A stretch of DNA of 36,547 nt from an uncultured Succinatimonas sp. (lineage in GTDB: Bacteria; Pseudomonadota; Gammaproteobacteria; Enterobacterales; Succinivibrionaceae): the NCBI GenBank assembly GCA_905201175.1, contig CAJKNC010000005.1, positions 1 to 36,547 of the forward strand, given 5' to 3'. The notes beneath the pieces are model-generated. The model had not been told where the DNA came from. It searched no databases and saw nothing but the letters and a program-made list of their open reading frames with translations. Shown piece by piece: positions 21,302 through 29,638 of this stretch. Position 1 is the stretch's first letter. Each line of letters starts with the position of its first letter. The position numbers and the translations under genes were made by a program.

Positions 21302-22543
21302 ATGAAAAACCAAAATATAGATATAATGGGGTGGAATGCCCCTGGCTCTGGTGGGTCGGGCAATAATAATGATGACGGTCATCAAGACAGTCCAAAACAA
21401 GACCCTTGGGGGCGTACTAATAGACAGACAAATCGCCAAGGTTTTAATGCTGACGCTGTTATCAAAGCCTTAAAAGATATGTTTTTGGGTAAAGGGCGGA
21501 AGGGATCTCAAGGCAGCAATAATAGTTTTAAGAAAGGCTCAAGTTTTGGGGTGACTTTAGCTATTGCGGTGCTTTTGGGCTTTTATGTATTTTCTGGATT
21601 TTATACTGTAAGAGAAGCTGAGCGCGGCGTAGTTTTGCGTTTTGGCAAAATTTACGATGTAGTTGAACCAGGATTGCGCTGGAAATTTTCTGGTATTGAT
21701 ACTGTAAATGTCGTAGATATTGAACGAGTAAGAGCTATTCAATCCTCAGGAACAATGCTTACTGAAGATGAAAATGTTGTTTTAGTCGAAATGGATGTTC
21801 AATACCGCATAGCTGATCCGGTAAGTTATCTGTATTCAGTGGTAAATCCAGACAATAGCTTGTTAGAGGCAACAGATAGCGCTTTACGTTTTGTGGTGGG
21901 TCATACTTTAATGGATGACATCTTAACCTCAGGACGCGAAATGGTGCGTCAGAATACTCGCGATTTATTAACCTCAATTATTGAGCCTTATAATACAGGA
22001 CTTGCTATTGTTGATGTTAACTTCTTGCCGGCACGAGCTCCTGAACAGGTAAAAGCGGCGTTTGACGATGCTATTGCTGCTCAGGAAGATGAGCAGCGCT
22101 ATAAGCGTGAGGCGGAGGCTTATGCTAATGAAGTCTTGCCTAAAGCTGAAGGCCAGGTACAGCGTATTACACAAGAGGCTGAAGGTTATCGCTCTCAGGT
22201 AGTATTAAAAGCTCAAGGTGAGGTTGCTCGTTTTGAAGAAGTCTTACCAGAGTATTTAGCGGCTCCTGATATTACACGTAAACGTATTTATCTTGAGACT
22301 ATGCAAGAGATCTTAAGCAAGTCCCGCAAGGTTGTAATCGATGCTCCGCAGGGACAGGCACCAATTTTATATATGCCTTTGCCGCAACAGGAAATGGTGT
22401 CTAAGGCTCCTGTAACAAAAGAAGCTGCTCCTCAGGTAAATAATAATACTCAGGAGAATACTAATGTTAATCCTCAAACTGAAGGTAGCGCTTATCCGCC
22501 TTTAAATACCTCAGGTTATTCTGATATCCGGAGAGACAGATAA
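21302..22543 (+). CDS. hflK: HflK, membrane subunit of the HflKC complex
   Basis: This protein of about 413 residues is a type II membrane SPFH/band-7 protein that, with HflC, forms a cage around the FtsH protease. A Gly/Asn-rich N-terminus (WNAPGSGGSG) is followed by one membrane helix (about 82-104). The SPFH domain begins REAERGVVLRFGKIYDVVEPGLRW. A long coiled-coil with EAEAYANEVLPKAEGQVQRI comes next, then a Pro/Gln-rich tail. I chose the ATG at 21302, 4 nt after hflX. Homologues start with M-A-W-N, so ATG 21326 (MGWNAPG) is equally possible. An upstream ATG inside hflX is unlikely. Confidence 0.94.
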   Translation: MKNQNIDIMGWNAPGSGGSGNNNDDGHQDSPKQDPWGRTNRQTNRQGFNADAVIKALKDMFLGKGRKGSQGSNNSFKKGSSFGVTLAIAVLLGFYVFSGFYTVREAERGVVLRFGKIYDVVEPGLRWKFSGIDTVNVVDIERVRAIQSSGTMLTEDENVVLVEMDVQYRIADPVSYLYSVVNPDNSLLEATDSALRFVVGHTLMDDILTSGREMVRQNTRDLLTSIIEPYNTGLAIVDVNFLPARAPEQVKAAFDDAIAAQEDEQRYKREAEAYANEVLPKAEGQVQRITQEAEGYRSQVVLKAQGEVARFEEVLPEYLAAPDITRKRIYLETMQEILSKSRKVVIDAPQGQAPILYMPLPQQEMVSKAPVTKEAAPQVNNNTQENTNVNPQTEGSAYPPLNTSGYSDIRRDR

Positions 22544-23523
22544 TGCGTAAGTTAAACTTAAATTTAATCTTAGCTTTAGTAATCATCATTGGCTTTATTG
22601 CCTTTCATGGCTGCTATGTAATTTCAGAAGGCAGCAAGGGCATTGTCACCCGTTTTGGCAAAGTAGTACGTGATAACGAGCAGGCTTTGAAAATTGTCGA
22701 TCCTGGGCTTCACTTTAAGGTGCCTTTCTTAGATAAAGTGAAAACTATGGATGTGCGTATTCAAACCATTAGCTCAAGTGCTGATCGTTTTGTTACTTCT
22801 GAGAAAAAAGACGTTATTATTGATTCATATGTAAAATGGCAGATTGATGATGCTGCAACCTATTATTTGACCACAGCCGGCGGAAATAAGATGCAGGCTG
22901 AGGAATTATTGCGCCGCCGCATCAATAATTCCTTGCGCAGTCAAATCGGACGTCTTACTATCCATGAGTTAGTTTCAGGGGCTAATAACGACAATATAGA
23001 TAATTCTTTTGATGCTGTTGTTGATGATAAAGCTGTTGATGAAGAGCCTATCGTAAGCTCTAAGCGTGATCAGGTTATGCAAAATGCTTTAAGAGATATA
23101 GGATCTTCAGCTAAGGCTTTAGGCATAAAAATTGTTGATGTACGTATTAAGCAGATCAATTTGCCTCCTGAGGTTTCAAATTCTATTTATCAGCGCATGC
23201 GCGCAGAGCGCGATGCTGTGGCCAAATTACATAGATCTGAAGGCCGCCGTGCAGCTGAAACAATTAAAGCTCAGGCTGATCGTGAGGTAATGGTTAAGAT
23301 TGCTGAAGCTGAACGTAATGCTAGAAAATTGCGCGGTGAAGGCGATGCTGAGGCTACAAAAATTTACGCTGATGCGTATAATCGTTCCCCGGAGCTTTAT
23401 GAGTTCTTGCGTTCAATGGAGGCTTATAAACAGTCAATGAATTCAGGTAATGATATTTTAGTATTAAAACCTGACAGTGAATTTTTTAAGTACTTTAATA
23501 ACGCTTTTGGTAAAAGTAAATAG
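22543..23523 (+). CDS. hflC: HflC, membrane subunit of the HflKC complex
   Basis: This 326-residue partner of HflK has one N-terminal membrane helix (about 7-27) and an SPFH domain starting SEGSKGIVTRFGKV. The coiled-coil (RSEGRRAAETIKAQADREV) and the motif LRGEGDAEATKIYADAYNRS follow, with ELYEFLRSMEAY near the end. This is typical of HflC. The ATG shares one base with the hflK stop, and GGAGAG lies 8 nt upstream. The insert at about residues 145-170, rich in D and V, is larger than I expect from E. coli. Confidence 0.95.
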   Translation: MRKLNLNLILALVIIIGFIAFHGCYVISEGSKGIVTRFGKVVRDNEQALKIVDPGLHFKVPFLDKVKTMDVRIQTISSSADRFVTSEKKDVIIDSYVKWQIDDAATYYLTTAGGNKMQAEELLRRRINNSLRSQIGRLTIHELVSGANNDNIDNSFDAVVDDKAVDEEPIVSSKRDQVMQNALRDIGSSAKALGIKIVDVRIKQINLPPEVSNSIYQRMRAERDAVAKLHRSEGRRAAETIKAQADREVMVKIAEAERNARKLRGEGDAEATKIYADAYNRSPELYEFLRSMEAYKQSMNSGNDILVLKPDSEFFKYFNNAFGKSK

Positions 23524-23533
23524 TTTATAGAGG

Positions 23534-23598
23534 AGATCTGCCTTTTAGGGCAGATCTATTATAGTAATAGACATGACAAATACCCCGGTTTTACCGGG
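23534..23598 (+). promoter_or_regulatory. Three consecutive stem-loops in the purA leader
   Basis: In the 88-nt gap before purA lie three inverted repeats. AGATCTGCC (23534-23542) pairs with GGCAGATCT (23549-23557). CTATTA (23556-23561) pairs with TAATAG (23565-23570). CCCGG (23584-23588) pairs with CCGGG (23594-23598), ending just before the GAGG ribosome site at 23601. The first is terminator-like but has no T run. The third could mask the ribosome site. Function is inferred only. Confidence 0.45.
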
Positions 23599-23611
23599 AC
23601 GAGGAAAAAAC

Positions 23612-24913
23612 ATGAATAATGTTATTGTGCTGGGCACACAGTGGGGCGACGAAGGCAAAGGAAAGGTTGCCGATCTTCTGACTTCAAAGGCCAATATAGT
23701 CGTTCGTAGCCAAGGAGGCAACAATGCAGGCCATACCTTAGTCGTAGGCGATCGTAAGGTGGTCGTAAGACTCGTCCCTTCCGGAATTTTACATTCACAG
23801 TGCTTATGCTTGATTGGTTCTGGCGTAGTCGTCAATCCGATCGCCCTATTTGAGGAGATTTCTGAATTAGATAAAGCTGGCGTAGCTGATGTAGAAAAGC
23901 GTATTAAGGTTTCTGCTGCTAGTGCTCTATTATTGCCAATTCATCCTGCTATCGATAGAGGAGCTGAGAAGCTGCGCGGTAAAAATGCTATCGGCACTAC
24001 AGGACGTGGTATTGGTCCGTGCTATGAGGATAAGGTTGCTCGCCGCGGCTTACGTGTTGGGGATCTGAAGAATATGGAGACCTTCCAGGAAAAACTCAAG
24101 TCCTTGCTTGATTATCGTAATTTCATGCTTAAAAATTACTATCACGAGCCAGAGGTTAGCTTTGAGTCTATCATGGAGGCTATCGTACCTTTGCGTGATC
24201 GCTTATTGGCGATGGTAGCTGATATTTCTGAGATTTTGTCTGAGGGCCGTAAAGCTCATAAAAAGATTCTTTTTGAGGGAGCTCAAGGAACTTTCTTAGA
24301 TATTGATTATGGTACTTATCCTTTTGTAACTTCATCTAATACTGTAGCAGGCGGTTGTGTTACTGGTTCAGGAGCAGGTCCTTTAGATATAGAATATGTT
24401 TTAGGTATTGCCAAGGTTTATACAACTCGCGTAGGCGGCGGTCCATATCCTACAGAGCTTAATGATGAAATCGGTGAAGGAATTCGTTCACGCGGCCATG
24501 AGTACGGAGCTGTTACCGGTCGTCCGCGTCGTACCGGATGGTATGATGCTGTAGCTATGCGCAGAGCCGTTACAATCAATTCAATCTCAGGCTTAGCCTT
24601 AATGAAGATGGATGTTTTAGACGGCATGGATGAGCTTAAGATTTGTACTGCCTATAAGCTTCCAGACGGTACTATTTCCAAGCTGCCTCCTTTAGCAGCC
24701 TCTGAGTATGAAGGCGTTACTCCAATTTATGAAACTTTACCTGGCTGGAAAGAATCTACCTTTGGCGTAACTTCATGGGATGATTTACCTGAAAATGCCA
24801 AGAAGTATATTAAGCGTATTGAAGAGCTGTCAGGAACTAAGGTTGCAATTTTATCAACAGGTCCTGAGCGTAATCAGACCATTACTTTAGAAGATCCGTT
24901 TGCAGATAAATAA
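23612..24913 (+). CDS. purA: Adenylosuccinate synthetase
   Basis: This 433-residue enzyme (E. coli 432) joins IMP and aspartate with GTP in AMP synthesis. The start motif GTQWGDEGKGKVADLL is at residues 8-23. QGGNNAGHTLV, IGTTGRGIGPCYEDKVARRG and GAQGTFLDIDYGTYPFVTSS are all present, as are TGRPRRTGWYD and the C-terminal LSTGPER region. I start at 23612, preceded by GAGGAAAAA. An in-frame ATG 39 nt upstream lies across the leader hairpin and would add a non-conserved tail. hflC-purA is the conserved order, though nsrR and other genes common between them are missing. Confidence 0.97.
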   Translation: MNNVIVLGTQWGDEGKGKVADLLTSKANIVVRSQGGNNAGHTLVVGDRKVVVRLVPSGILHSQCLCLIGSGVVVNPIALFEEISELDKAGVADVEKRIKVSAASALLLPIHPAIDRGAEKLRGKNAIGTTGRGIGPCYEDKVARRGLRVGDLKNMETFQEKLKSLLDYRNFMLKNYYHEPEVSFESIMEAIVPLRDRLLAMVADISEILSEGRKAHKKILFEGAQGTFLDIDYGTYPFVTSSNTVAGGCVTGSGAGPLDIEYVLGIAKVYTTRVGGGPYPTELNDEIGEGIRSRGHEYGAVTGRPRRTGWYDAVAMRRAVTINSISGLALMKMDVLDGMDELKICTAYKLPDGTISKLPPLAASEYEGVTPIYETLPGWKESTFGVTSWDDLPENAKKYIKRIEELSGTKVAILSTGPERNQTITLEDPFADK

Positions 24914-24990
24914 TTAGTATAATTATTTATTTTCAGTGATCTTTATTGCATTCCTTATATGATTTTCACAGCAGAAGGAATGAAAAGCAG

Positions 24991-25027
24991 AAATCCCGGG
25001 AACAAGCTAATTTTCCCGGGATTTTTC
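24991..25027 (+). terminator. purA terminator
   Basis: AAATCCCGGGAA (24991-25002) pairs perfectly with TTCCCGGGATTT (25013-25024) around a 10-nt loop and ends in a T-rich run. It lies 78 nt after the purA stop, which leaves a long 3' untranslated stretch. That stretch has a further weak stem (CATTCCTT with AAGGAATG). Confidence 0.85.
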
Positions 25028-25060
25028 TTGAGATTAGCTGTTTGAGCTATTACTGAAAAT

Positions 25061-25082
25061 TTCGAGCCTTATTCGAGCCTTA
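25061..25082 (+). repeat. 11-bp tandem duplication
   Basis: TTCGAGCCTTA occurs twice without a gap (25061-25071 and 25072-25082) in the gap between convergent purA and ispB. It may be replication slippage. The rest of 24914-25205 holds the two terminators and no gene that I can support. Confidence 0.8.
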
Positions 25083-25146
25083 TATTTAAGGTAAAGATAT
25101 TTTTATGTTTTATTAACAAGTTTTATTAAAAGTTTTATATAAGAAA

Positions 25147-25187
25147 AGAAATCTCTCCTAAATCTTCTTTTAAAGAAAAAGGAGAGA
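25147..25187 (-). terminator. ispB terminator
   Basis: TCTCTCCT (25152-25159) pairs with AGGAGAGA (25180-25187). Read on the - strand, the hairpin is followed by TTTCTTTTCTT. It lies about 20 nt after the ispB stop. An AT-rich inner stem may extend it. Confidence 0.7.
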
Positions 25188-25205
25188 GGCATTATTGGAG
25201 ATCGG

Positions 25206-26171
25206 TTAAAAACTGCGATTTATAGCCTTTAGAGCAAGATCTATAAGGCTATCTTTATATGGGCTATTAGGAAGGATGTCTAAAGCTTCTATAGCGGTAT
25301 TTATGGCTTTATCAGCATATTTTTGACACTTAGCTAAAGCATCAGCTTTATCGATAAATTTTAAAACTTCGTTAAGATTTTTATTTTCTACGGCTTTTTG
25401 AAAGCATAGCTTATCTTCAGAGGGCAAATCTTGATAAGTAATTATGATAGGTAAGGTAATGCGCCCATCATTTAAATCCTCGCCCACAGTTTTTCCTAAA
25501 TGTTCTGAGCTTGAGCTGTAATCGAGCATGTCATCGACTACTTGAAAGCCAATACCTAGATTTTTCCCGTAAAGAGCAAGAGCATCGATTATTTCTTGTC
25601 TTTGATTGCTAAAAATGGCCATACCTGTTACAGCCACTTCAAATAGAGCTCCGGTCTTACAATAAATGGTGGCTTCATAATCATCAAAATTGATATGAAG
25701 ATCTCCTACCTTTTCGAGCTGTTTCAGTTCTCCTGAGACTAAAGCGGTGACAGAATTATTCACAGCTGCAAATAGCCGCATATTATTTAAGGACTGCAAT
25801 GCCAGAAAGCAGCGAGTAAACATATAGTCGCCGGCTAAAACGGCTACGTGATTGCCGTCTGTTGCATTTAAAGTGCTTTTCCCTCGCCTTAATTCTGCAT
25901 GATCGATTACATCATCATGTATAAGAGTAGCTGTATGTAAAAGCTCTATGGCAGCAGCAAATTCAACTGCCTGATTTTCATCAATACCAATATCTAAAGC
26001 AAAAGCAGCAGCTAGAGCTAAGCGCGGGCGAATGCGTTTTCCGCCTGAGCGTACAACATGCATACACATGGAGTTTACGTGTTCTTCTACCTTATGCCCT
26101 GAGAGGGTGTTAAAAAGGTAGTTCTCGACCTTTTGCAGGCTATTTTCGAGTACTTGCAGGTGTTTATCCAT
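25206..26171 (-). CDS. ispB: Octaprenyl/polyprenyl diphosphate synthase
   Basis: This 321-residue trans-prenyltransferase adds isopentenyl units to make the side chain of ubiquinone or menaquinone. GGKRIRPRLALAAA (43-56) precedes the first aspartate-rich motif DDVID (86-90), which is followed by RRGKSTLNA. The second motif, DDMLD, lies near 212, and LGKTVGEDLNDGRITLPII follows it. AAGGAAGGGG upstream of the ATG is a strong ribosome site. It points away from rplU, as in most gammaproteobacteria. Chain length cannot be read from the sequence by eye; the name follows from gene order and length. Confidence 0.93.
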   Translation of the reverse strand: MDKHLQVLENSLQKVENYLFNTLSGHKVEEHVNSMCMHVVRSGGKRIRPRLALAAAFALDIGIDENQAVEFAAAIELLHTATLIHDDVIDHAELRRGKSTLNATDGNHVAVLAGDYMFTRCFLALQSLNNMRLFAAVNNSVTALVSGELKQLEKVGDLHINFDDYEATIYCKTGALFEVAVTGMAIFSNQRQEIIDALALYGKNLGIGFQVVDDMLDYSSSSEHLGKTVGEDLNDGRITLPIIITYQDLPSEDKLCFQKAVENKNLNEVLKFIDKADALAKCQKYADKAINTAIEALDILPNSPYKDSLIDLALKAINRSF

Positions 26172-26230
26172 ATCCCCTTCCTTAGTATCTGCAATATTTT
26201 ATCATTATGCACCATAAATTTCTTGAAATA

Positions 26231-26300
26231 TGCTTAATAAGCAATTAAAATTCGTATGTTTTCATAAGTGGAATTAATGCGTCGTGACGACGTATTAATT
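26231..26300. promoter_or_regulatory. Two dyads in the ispB-rplU divergent region
   Basis: TGCTTAATAAGCA (26231-26243) is a perfect odd palindrome. AATTAATGCGTCGT (26272-26285) and ACGACGTATTAATT (26287-26300) form 14-bp arms around one G with a single mismatch. The larger dyad lies about 48 nt upstream of the rplU -35 box and 100 nt before ispB. It could be an operator or an upstream activating site. No T run follows on either strand. Confidence 0.45.
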
Positions 26301-26347
26301 AAAATAGCCTAATATAGATAAAATTTTAGTGTAGTCTGATTTTAGAC

Positions 26348-26376
26348 TTGCATTTTTGTATTTTTGTCTGTAAAAT
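26348..26376 (+). promoter_or_regulatory. rplU-rpmA promoter
   Basis: TTGCAT (26348-26353), a 17-bp spacer and TAAAAT (26371-26376) form a good sigma-70 promoter. The expected start near 26383 gives a leader of about 80 nt before rplU. Confidence 0.7.
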
Positions 26377-26390
26377 GCTGTCCCACTATC

Positions 26391-26444
26391 GCCCTGTGTG
26401 GGCAATCACTTTTTTTATATGGATGGCGGGAGCAGAACTCCTGC
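26391..26444 (+). promoter_or_regulatory. Structured rplU leader (two hairpins)
   Basis: GCCC (26391-26394) pairs with GGGC (26400-26403). GCGGGAG (26426-26432) pairs with CTCCTGC (26438-26444) with one G.U. The second ends 8 nt before the ribosome site GGAG (26453-26456). Leaders of ribosomal protein operons often bind their own product. Autoregulation here is inferred only. Confidence 0.4.
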
Positions 26445-26463
26445 AATTACCCGGAGTTTGAGC

Positions 26464-26775
26464 ATGTACGCAGTTATTTTTTGCGGCGGCAAGCAGCACA
26501 AGGTCTCCGAGGGCGACGTGCTTAGCGTTGAGCTCCTCGATGCCCAAGCTGACAGCGATATTACCCTTGATAAGGTTCTTTTAGTTTCCGACGGTACCAA
26601 TATTAAAGTTGGTGCTCCTTATATCGACGGTGCCAAGGTTAGTGCTAAGGTTTTAGGCGCTCACGGCGGTGAGAAGATCAAGATTGTCAAGTTCCGTCGT
26701 CGCAAGCACCATCAGAAGGTGACCGGTCACCGTCAGTGGTATACTGATTTGAAGATTACCGGTATTACCGCGTAA
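26464..26775 (+). CDS. rplU: 50S ribosomal protein L21
   Basis: This 103-residue protein is the same length as E. coli L21. It starts MYAVIFCGGKQHKVSEGD and carries KVKFRRRKHH-type basic residues (IVKFRRRKHHQKVTGHRQ) that bind 23S rRNA, ending TDLKITGITA. GGAG lies 7 nt upstream of the ATG. A longer frame reaches back to 26398 but crosses the leader hairpins and is not conserved. rpmA follows after 16 nt. Confidence 0.97.
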   Translation: MYAVIFCGGKQHKVSEGDVLSVELLDAQADSDITLDKVLLVSDGTNIKVGAPYIDGAKVSAKVLGAHGGEKIKIVKFRRRKHHQKVTGHRQWYTDLKITGITA

Positions 26776-26791
26776 TAAGGAGAAGGAATAA

Positions 26792-27055
26792 ATGGCACAT
26801 AAAAAAGCTGGTGGTTCCGTCCGTAACGGCCGTGATTCACAAAGTCAGCGTTTAGGCGTTAAGGCCTATGCTGGTGAGACTGTCACTGCAGGCAGCATTA
26901 TTGTTCGTCAACGTGGCACTCATTTCCACGCTGGTGCTAACGTAGGTTTAGGCAAGGACGACACTTTATTTGCTAAGCAGGATGGTGTTGTTTCTTTCGT
27001 CACCCGTGGCAAGAATAACCGCAAGTTCGTTGAAATTGTTGCTGCTGAGCAATAA
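26792..27055 (+). CDS. rpmA: 50S ribosomal protein L27
   Basis: This 87-residue protein lies near the peptidyl-transferase centre. It starts MAHKKAGGSVRNGRDSQSQR and contains LGVKAYAGETVTAGSIIVRQ and RGTHFHAGANVGLGKDDTLF. The N-terminus has no removable extension, as expected in proteobacteria. AAGGAGAAGG precedes the ATG. It shares the rplU transcript, and a terminator follows 25 nt after its stop. Confidence 0.98.
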   Translation: MAHKKAGGSVRNGRDSQSQRLGVKAYAGETVTAGSIIVRQRGTHFHAGANVGLGKDDTLFAKQDGVVSFVTRGKNNRKFVEIVAAEQ

Positions 27056-27080
27056 TTTGCGGATTTGATTAAGATTTATA

Positions 27081-27106
27081 AGCCCTGCCTTGTTGCAGGG
27101 CTTTTT
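27081..27106 (+). terminator. rplU-rpmA terminator
   Basis: AGCCCTGC (27081-27088) pairs with GCAGGGCT (27095-27102) around CTTGTT and ends in five T. It separates the ribosomal protein unit from obgE. Confidence 0.9.
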
Positions 27107-27154
27107 AGTATATAGGCAGTCTTACTGCCGTTTGCTGACTTACGGAGAAAATTT

Positions 27155-28282
27155 ATGAAATTTGTCGATGAGGCCGTGATCCGTGTTGAAGCCGGTGACG
27201 GCGGTAATGGCTGTGTAAGCTTTCGTCGCGAAAAATATGTGCCTCGCGGAGGTCCTGATGGCGGCGATGGCGGCGATGGCGGACATGTTTATTTAGTTGC
27301 AGATAACAATCTAAATACCTTAGTTGATTATCGCTTCACCAGATTTTATCAGGCAGAGCGCGGAGAAAATGGCAGCAGTGCCGATTGCACAGGAGCTAGA
27401 GGAAAAGATATAACTTTAAGAGTTCCTGTGGGTACTAGAGTTACTGACATAGAAACCGGTGAGATTATTGGGGATCTTAGAGAAAACGGGCAAATTTTGT
27501 GTGTTGCTCGTGGAGGCCGTCATGGTTATGGCAATACCCATTTTAAGAGTGCAACTAATCAGGCACCAAGACAAAGAACTATGGGCTCTCGCGGTGAGCG
27601 CCATCAGTTAAAGCTTGAAATGTTATTAGTCTCGGATGTCGGTCTTGTAGGCCTTCCTAATGCAGGAAAGTCGACTTTAGTTCGCACTGTTTCAGCAGCT
27701 AAGCCTAAAGTTGCAGATTATCCTTTTACTACTATTACCCCATCTCTAGGCGTAGTAAAAACTGCTCAGGGACGTAGTTTTGTAATAGAAGATATCCCAG
27801 GCTTAATAGAAGGAGCTTCAGCTGGTGCAGGCTTAGGCATGCGTTTTTTAAAGCATTTGGAACGCTGCCGCGTATTAGTTCATTTAGTTGATTGCGCTCC
27901 TCTTGATGGCAGTGATCCTGTCGAAAATGCTAAGATTATTGAAAATGAGCTTAAGCAATATGCTCATGACCTTTATGAAAAGCCTAGATTTATTGTTTTA
28001 AATCAAATTGACAAGATCGATGAAGAAGAAGCTAAAAGCATTTTAGCTAACTTGTTAGCTGTCTTTGAAAAGGTTCCTTTAAGAAGCATGATGATTTCTT
28101 CCCTGCATAAGATAGGAATCAATGAACTTATTTTTGCCTTGCAGGATATTGTTGATGAAATGCATGCTAAAGAAAGCAGCAAGACAGATAACGAGCCTTT
28201 TGTTTGGACTGAACCTGAAGCACCTGAAGAGCAGGAGCAAGAGCCAGCTGAAGAAGGGCCTGAGTTTATTTATAGGAATTAG
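27155..28282 (+). CDS. obgE: Ribosome-assembly GTPase ObgE/CgtA
   Basis: This 375-residue essential GTPase helps mature the 50S subunit and links growth to stress. The glycine-rich Obg domain (1-158) includes AGDGGNGCVSFRREKYVPRG and PDGGDGGDGGHVYL. The G domain starts near 166 with GLPNAGKSTLV. The switch regions KPKVADYPFTT and DIPGLIEGASAGAGLG and the G4 motif NQIDK follow. The tail is short and acidic (about 345-375, PEEQEQEPAEEGPE). GGAG lies before the ATG. folA follows after 3 nt, where E. coli has other genes. Confidence 0.96.
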   Translation: MKFVDEAVIRVEAGDGGNGCVSFRREKYVPRGGPDGGDGGDGGHVYLVADNNLNTLVDYRFTRFYQAERGENGSSADCTGARGKDITLRVPVGTRVTDIETGEIIGDLRENGQILCVARGGRHGYGNTHFKSATNQAPRQRTMGSRGERHQLKLEMLLVSDVGLVGLPNAGKSTLVRTVSAAKPKVADYPFTTITPSLGVVKTAQGRSFVIEDIPGLIEGASAGAGLGMRFLKHLERCRVLVHLVDCAPLDGSDPVENAKIIENELKQYAHDLYEKPRFIVLNQIDKIDEEEAKSILANLLAVFEKVPLRSMMISSLHKIGINELIFALQDIVDEMHAKESSKTDNEPFVWTEPEAPEEQEQEPAEEGPEFIYRN

Positions 28283-28285
28283 CCT

Positions 28286-28768
28286 ATGGCAGCTTTGGAA
28301 ATTGTGGCTGCAGTTGCCAAAAATCGTGTAATTGGCATTGATGGGCATATGCCGTGGCATTTGCCGGCAGATTTAGCGCATTTTAAAGCTATTACGCTAG
28401 GTAAAGATATTGTTATGGGACGCCGTACCTTTGAGTCAATAGGAAGAATATTGCCTGGACGCAACAATATATTAGTCTCTCAGACTTTTAAACAAGCTGT
28501 TTTGGGACTTACAATAGTGCCATCTTTAGCAGCCGCATGCAAATTAGTCGAGGATAGAACCTTAATGGTTATTGGGGGCGCGGGGCTTTATCGTGAAGCT
28601 TTAGGAGATGCTAAAATTTTGCATCTTACTCATATAGATGCCGATTTTGATGGAGATACTTACTTTCCAGACTGGCATAAATTTAATTTTGAATGTATTG
28701 AGAGTCAAGACTGTCATGACGATAAGCTAAATTTGAACTATAGCTTTAAGACCTGGGTACGCAGGTAA
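28286..28768 (+). CDS. folA: Dihydrofolate reductase
   Basis: This 160-residue enzyme (E. coli 159) reduces dihydrofolate with NADPH. The N-terminus EIVAAVAKNRVIGIDGHMPW carries the Met20-type loop. The catalytic Asp is D29 in HLPADLAHFK. VMGRRTFESIG binds the cofactor, and IGGAGLYREAL matches the second NADPH motif. AGGAATT inside the end of obgE is the ribosome site, with 3 nt between the genes, so they are probably co-transcribed. It faces apaH with a 1-nt gap. Confidence 0.95.
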   Translation: MAALEIVAAVAKNRVIGIDGHMPWHLPADLAHFKAITLGKDIVMGRRTFESIGRILPGRNNILVSQTFKQAVLGLTIVPSLAAACKLVEDRTLMVIGGAGLYREALGDAKILHLTHIDADFDGDTYFPDWHKFNFECIESQDCHDDKLNLNYSFKTWVRR

Positions 28769-28769
28769 A

Positions 28770-29630
28770 TTATTTCTTATTGAAGGCGGGCTTTTGTTTT
28801 GACTTAAGCTTAAAAAGCTCGCCTGTTTCTACACAGATCCCGCTTAAGTAATTTCCCCACACGCAGCCTGTATCAAGCGCATGAATATGCGGTCGGTAGC
28901 ATTGCCCCTTGAGGGCTGACCAATGTCCAAAAAATAATTCATATTGATCGCCATCAAAACGCGAGGGATGACCATAGTTAAACCATGGAAAAATAGACTG
29001 CGGACGAGCCTCTTGTGGTGATAAGGAGCGATGCACGAAATCGAGATTAAGTTTATTATCGCACAAACGCATACGTGTAAATGAATTGATAATAAAACGC
29101 CAGCGCAATAGATCTGCAAGCTTGCTGTCATAAGCTGCAGGATTATTTCCGTACATATTTCTTAATATCAATTTGCGTTTTAGGGGATCGTTTAAAAGCA
29201 AAGAAATTTCCTTAGATCGATTTTGAGCTTCATATAGACCCCAAGCTGGATAAACTCCAGCATGACTTAAGGCTATTTTTTTTTCTTTATTTAAGTATAA
29301 AAGAGGTAATGAACAGAGGTATTCGATAATTTCGGTTAAGTTGTTAGCATTTAAAAGCTCATTTAGTCTATCGTTAGGGCGATTTTTTGCAATGCCATAG
29401 GCTACAGCAATGAAATTTAGATCATGATTGCCTAATACCGCGTGAATACATTGGTATTTGCGTGAAAGATCCATAATATATTCAATGGTTTCTACAGAAT
29501 TAGGGCCTCGTCCTATAAGATCTCCTGTAAGTAACAGCAGATCTTCTTTAGGATTAAATTTTATCTTTTTTAAAATTTTTAAAAATTCGGCAAAACAACC
29601 ATGAATATCGCCAACGCAATAGGTGCTCAT
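28770..29630 (-). CDS. apaH: Bis(5'-nucleosyl)-tetraphosphatase ApaH, copy 1
   Basis: This 286-residue enzyme (E. coli 280) splits Ap4A into two ADP and removes Np4 caps from RNA. The phosphoprotein-phosphatase motifs are intact: GDIHGC near the start, TGDLIGRGP and GNHD. SHAGVYPAWGL, SFTRMRLC, FGHWSALKG and ALDTGCVWG are ApaH signatures. It converges with folA, the same arrangement as in E. coli. A second ApaH gene lies 8 nt upstream on the same strand. This copy keeps more canonical motifs and is the better candidate for the standard enzyme. Confidence 0.92.
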   Translation of the reverse strand: MSTYCVGDIHGCFAEFLKILKKIKFNPKEDLLLLTGDLIGRGPNSVETIEYIMDLSRKYQCIHAVLGNHDLNFIAVAYGIAKNRPNDRLNELLNANNLTEIIEYLCSLPLLYLNKEKKIALSHAGVYPAWGLYEAQNRSKEISLLLNDPLKRKLILRNMYGNNPAAYDSKLADLLRWRFIINSFTRMRLCDNKLNLDFVHRSLSPQEARPQSIFPWFNYGHPSRFDGDQYELFFGHWSALKGQCYRPHIHALDTGCVWGNYLSGICVETGELFKLKSKQKPAFNKK

Positions 29631-29638
29631 AGCTAACT

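Noticed and set aside
23573..23611. Upstream ATG for purA
   Set aside because: The extra 13 residues cross a hairpin and are not part of the conserved PurA N-terminus. The inner ATG has GAGG upstream.
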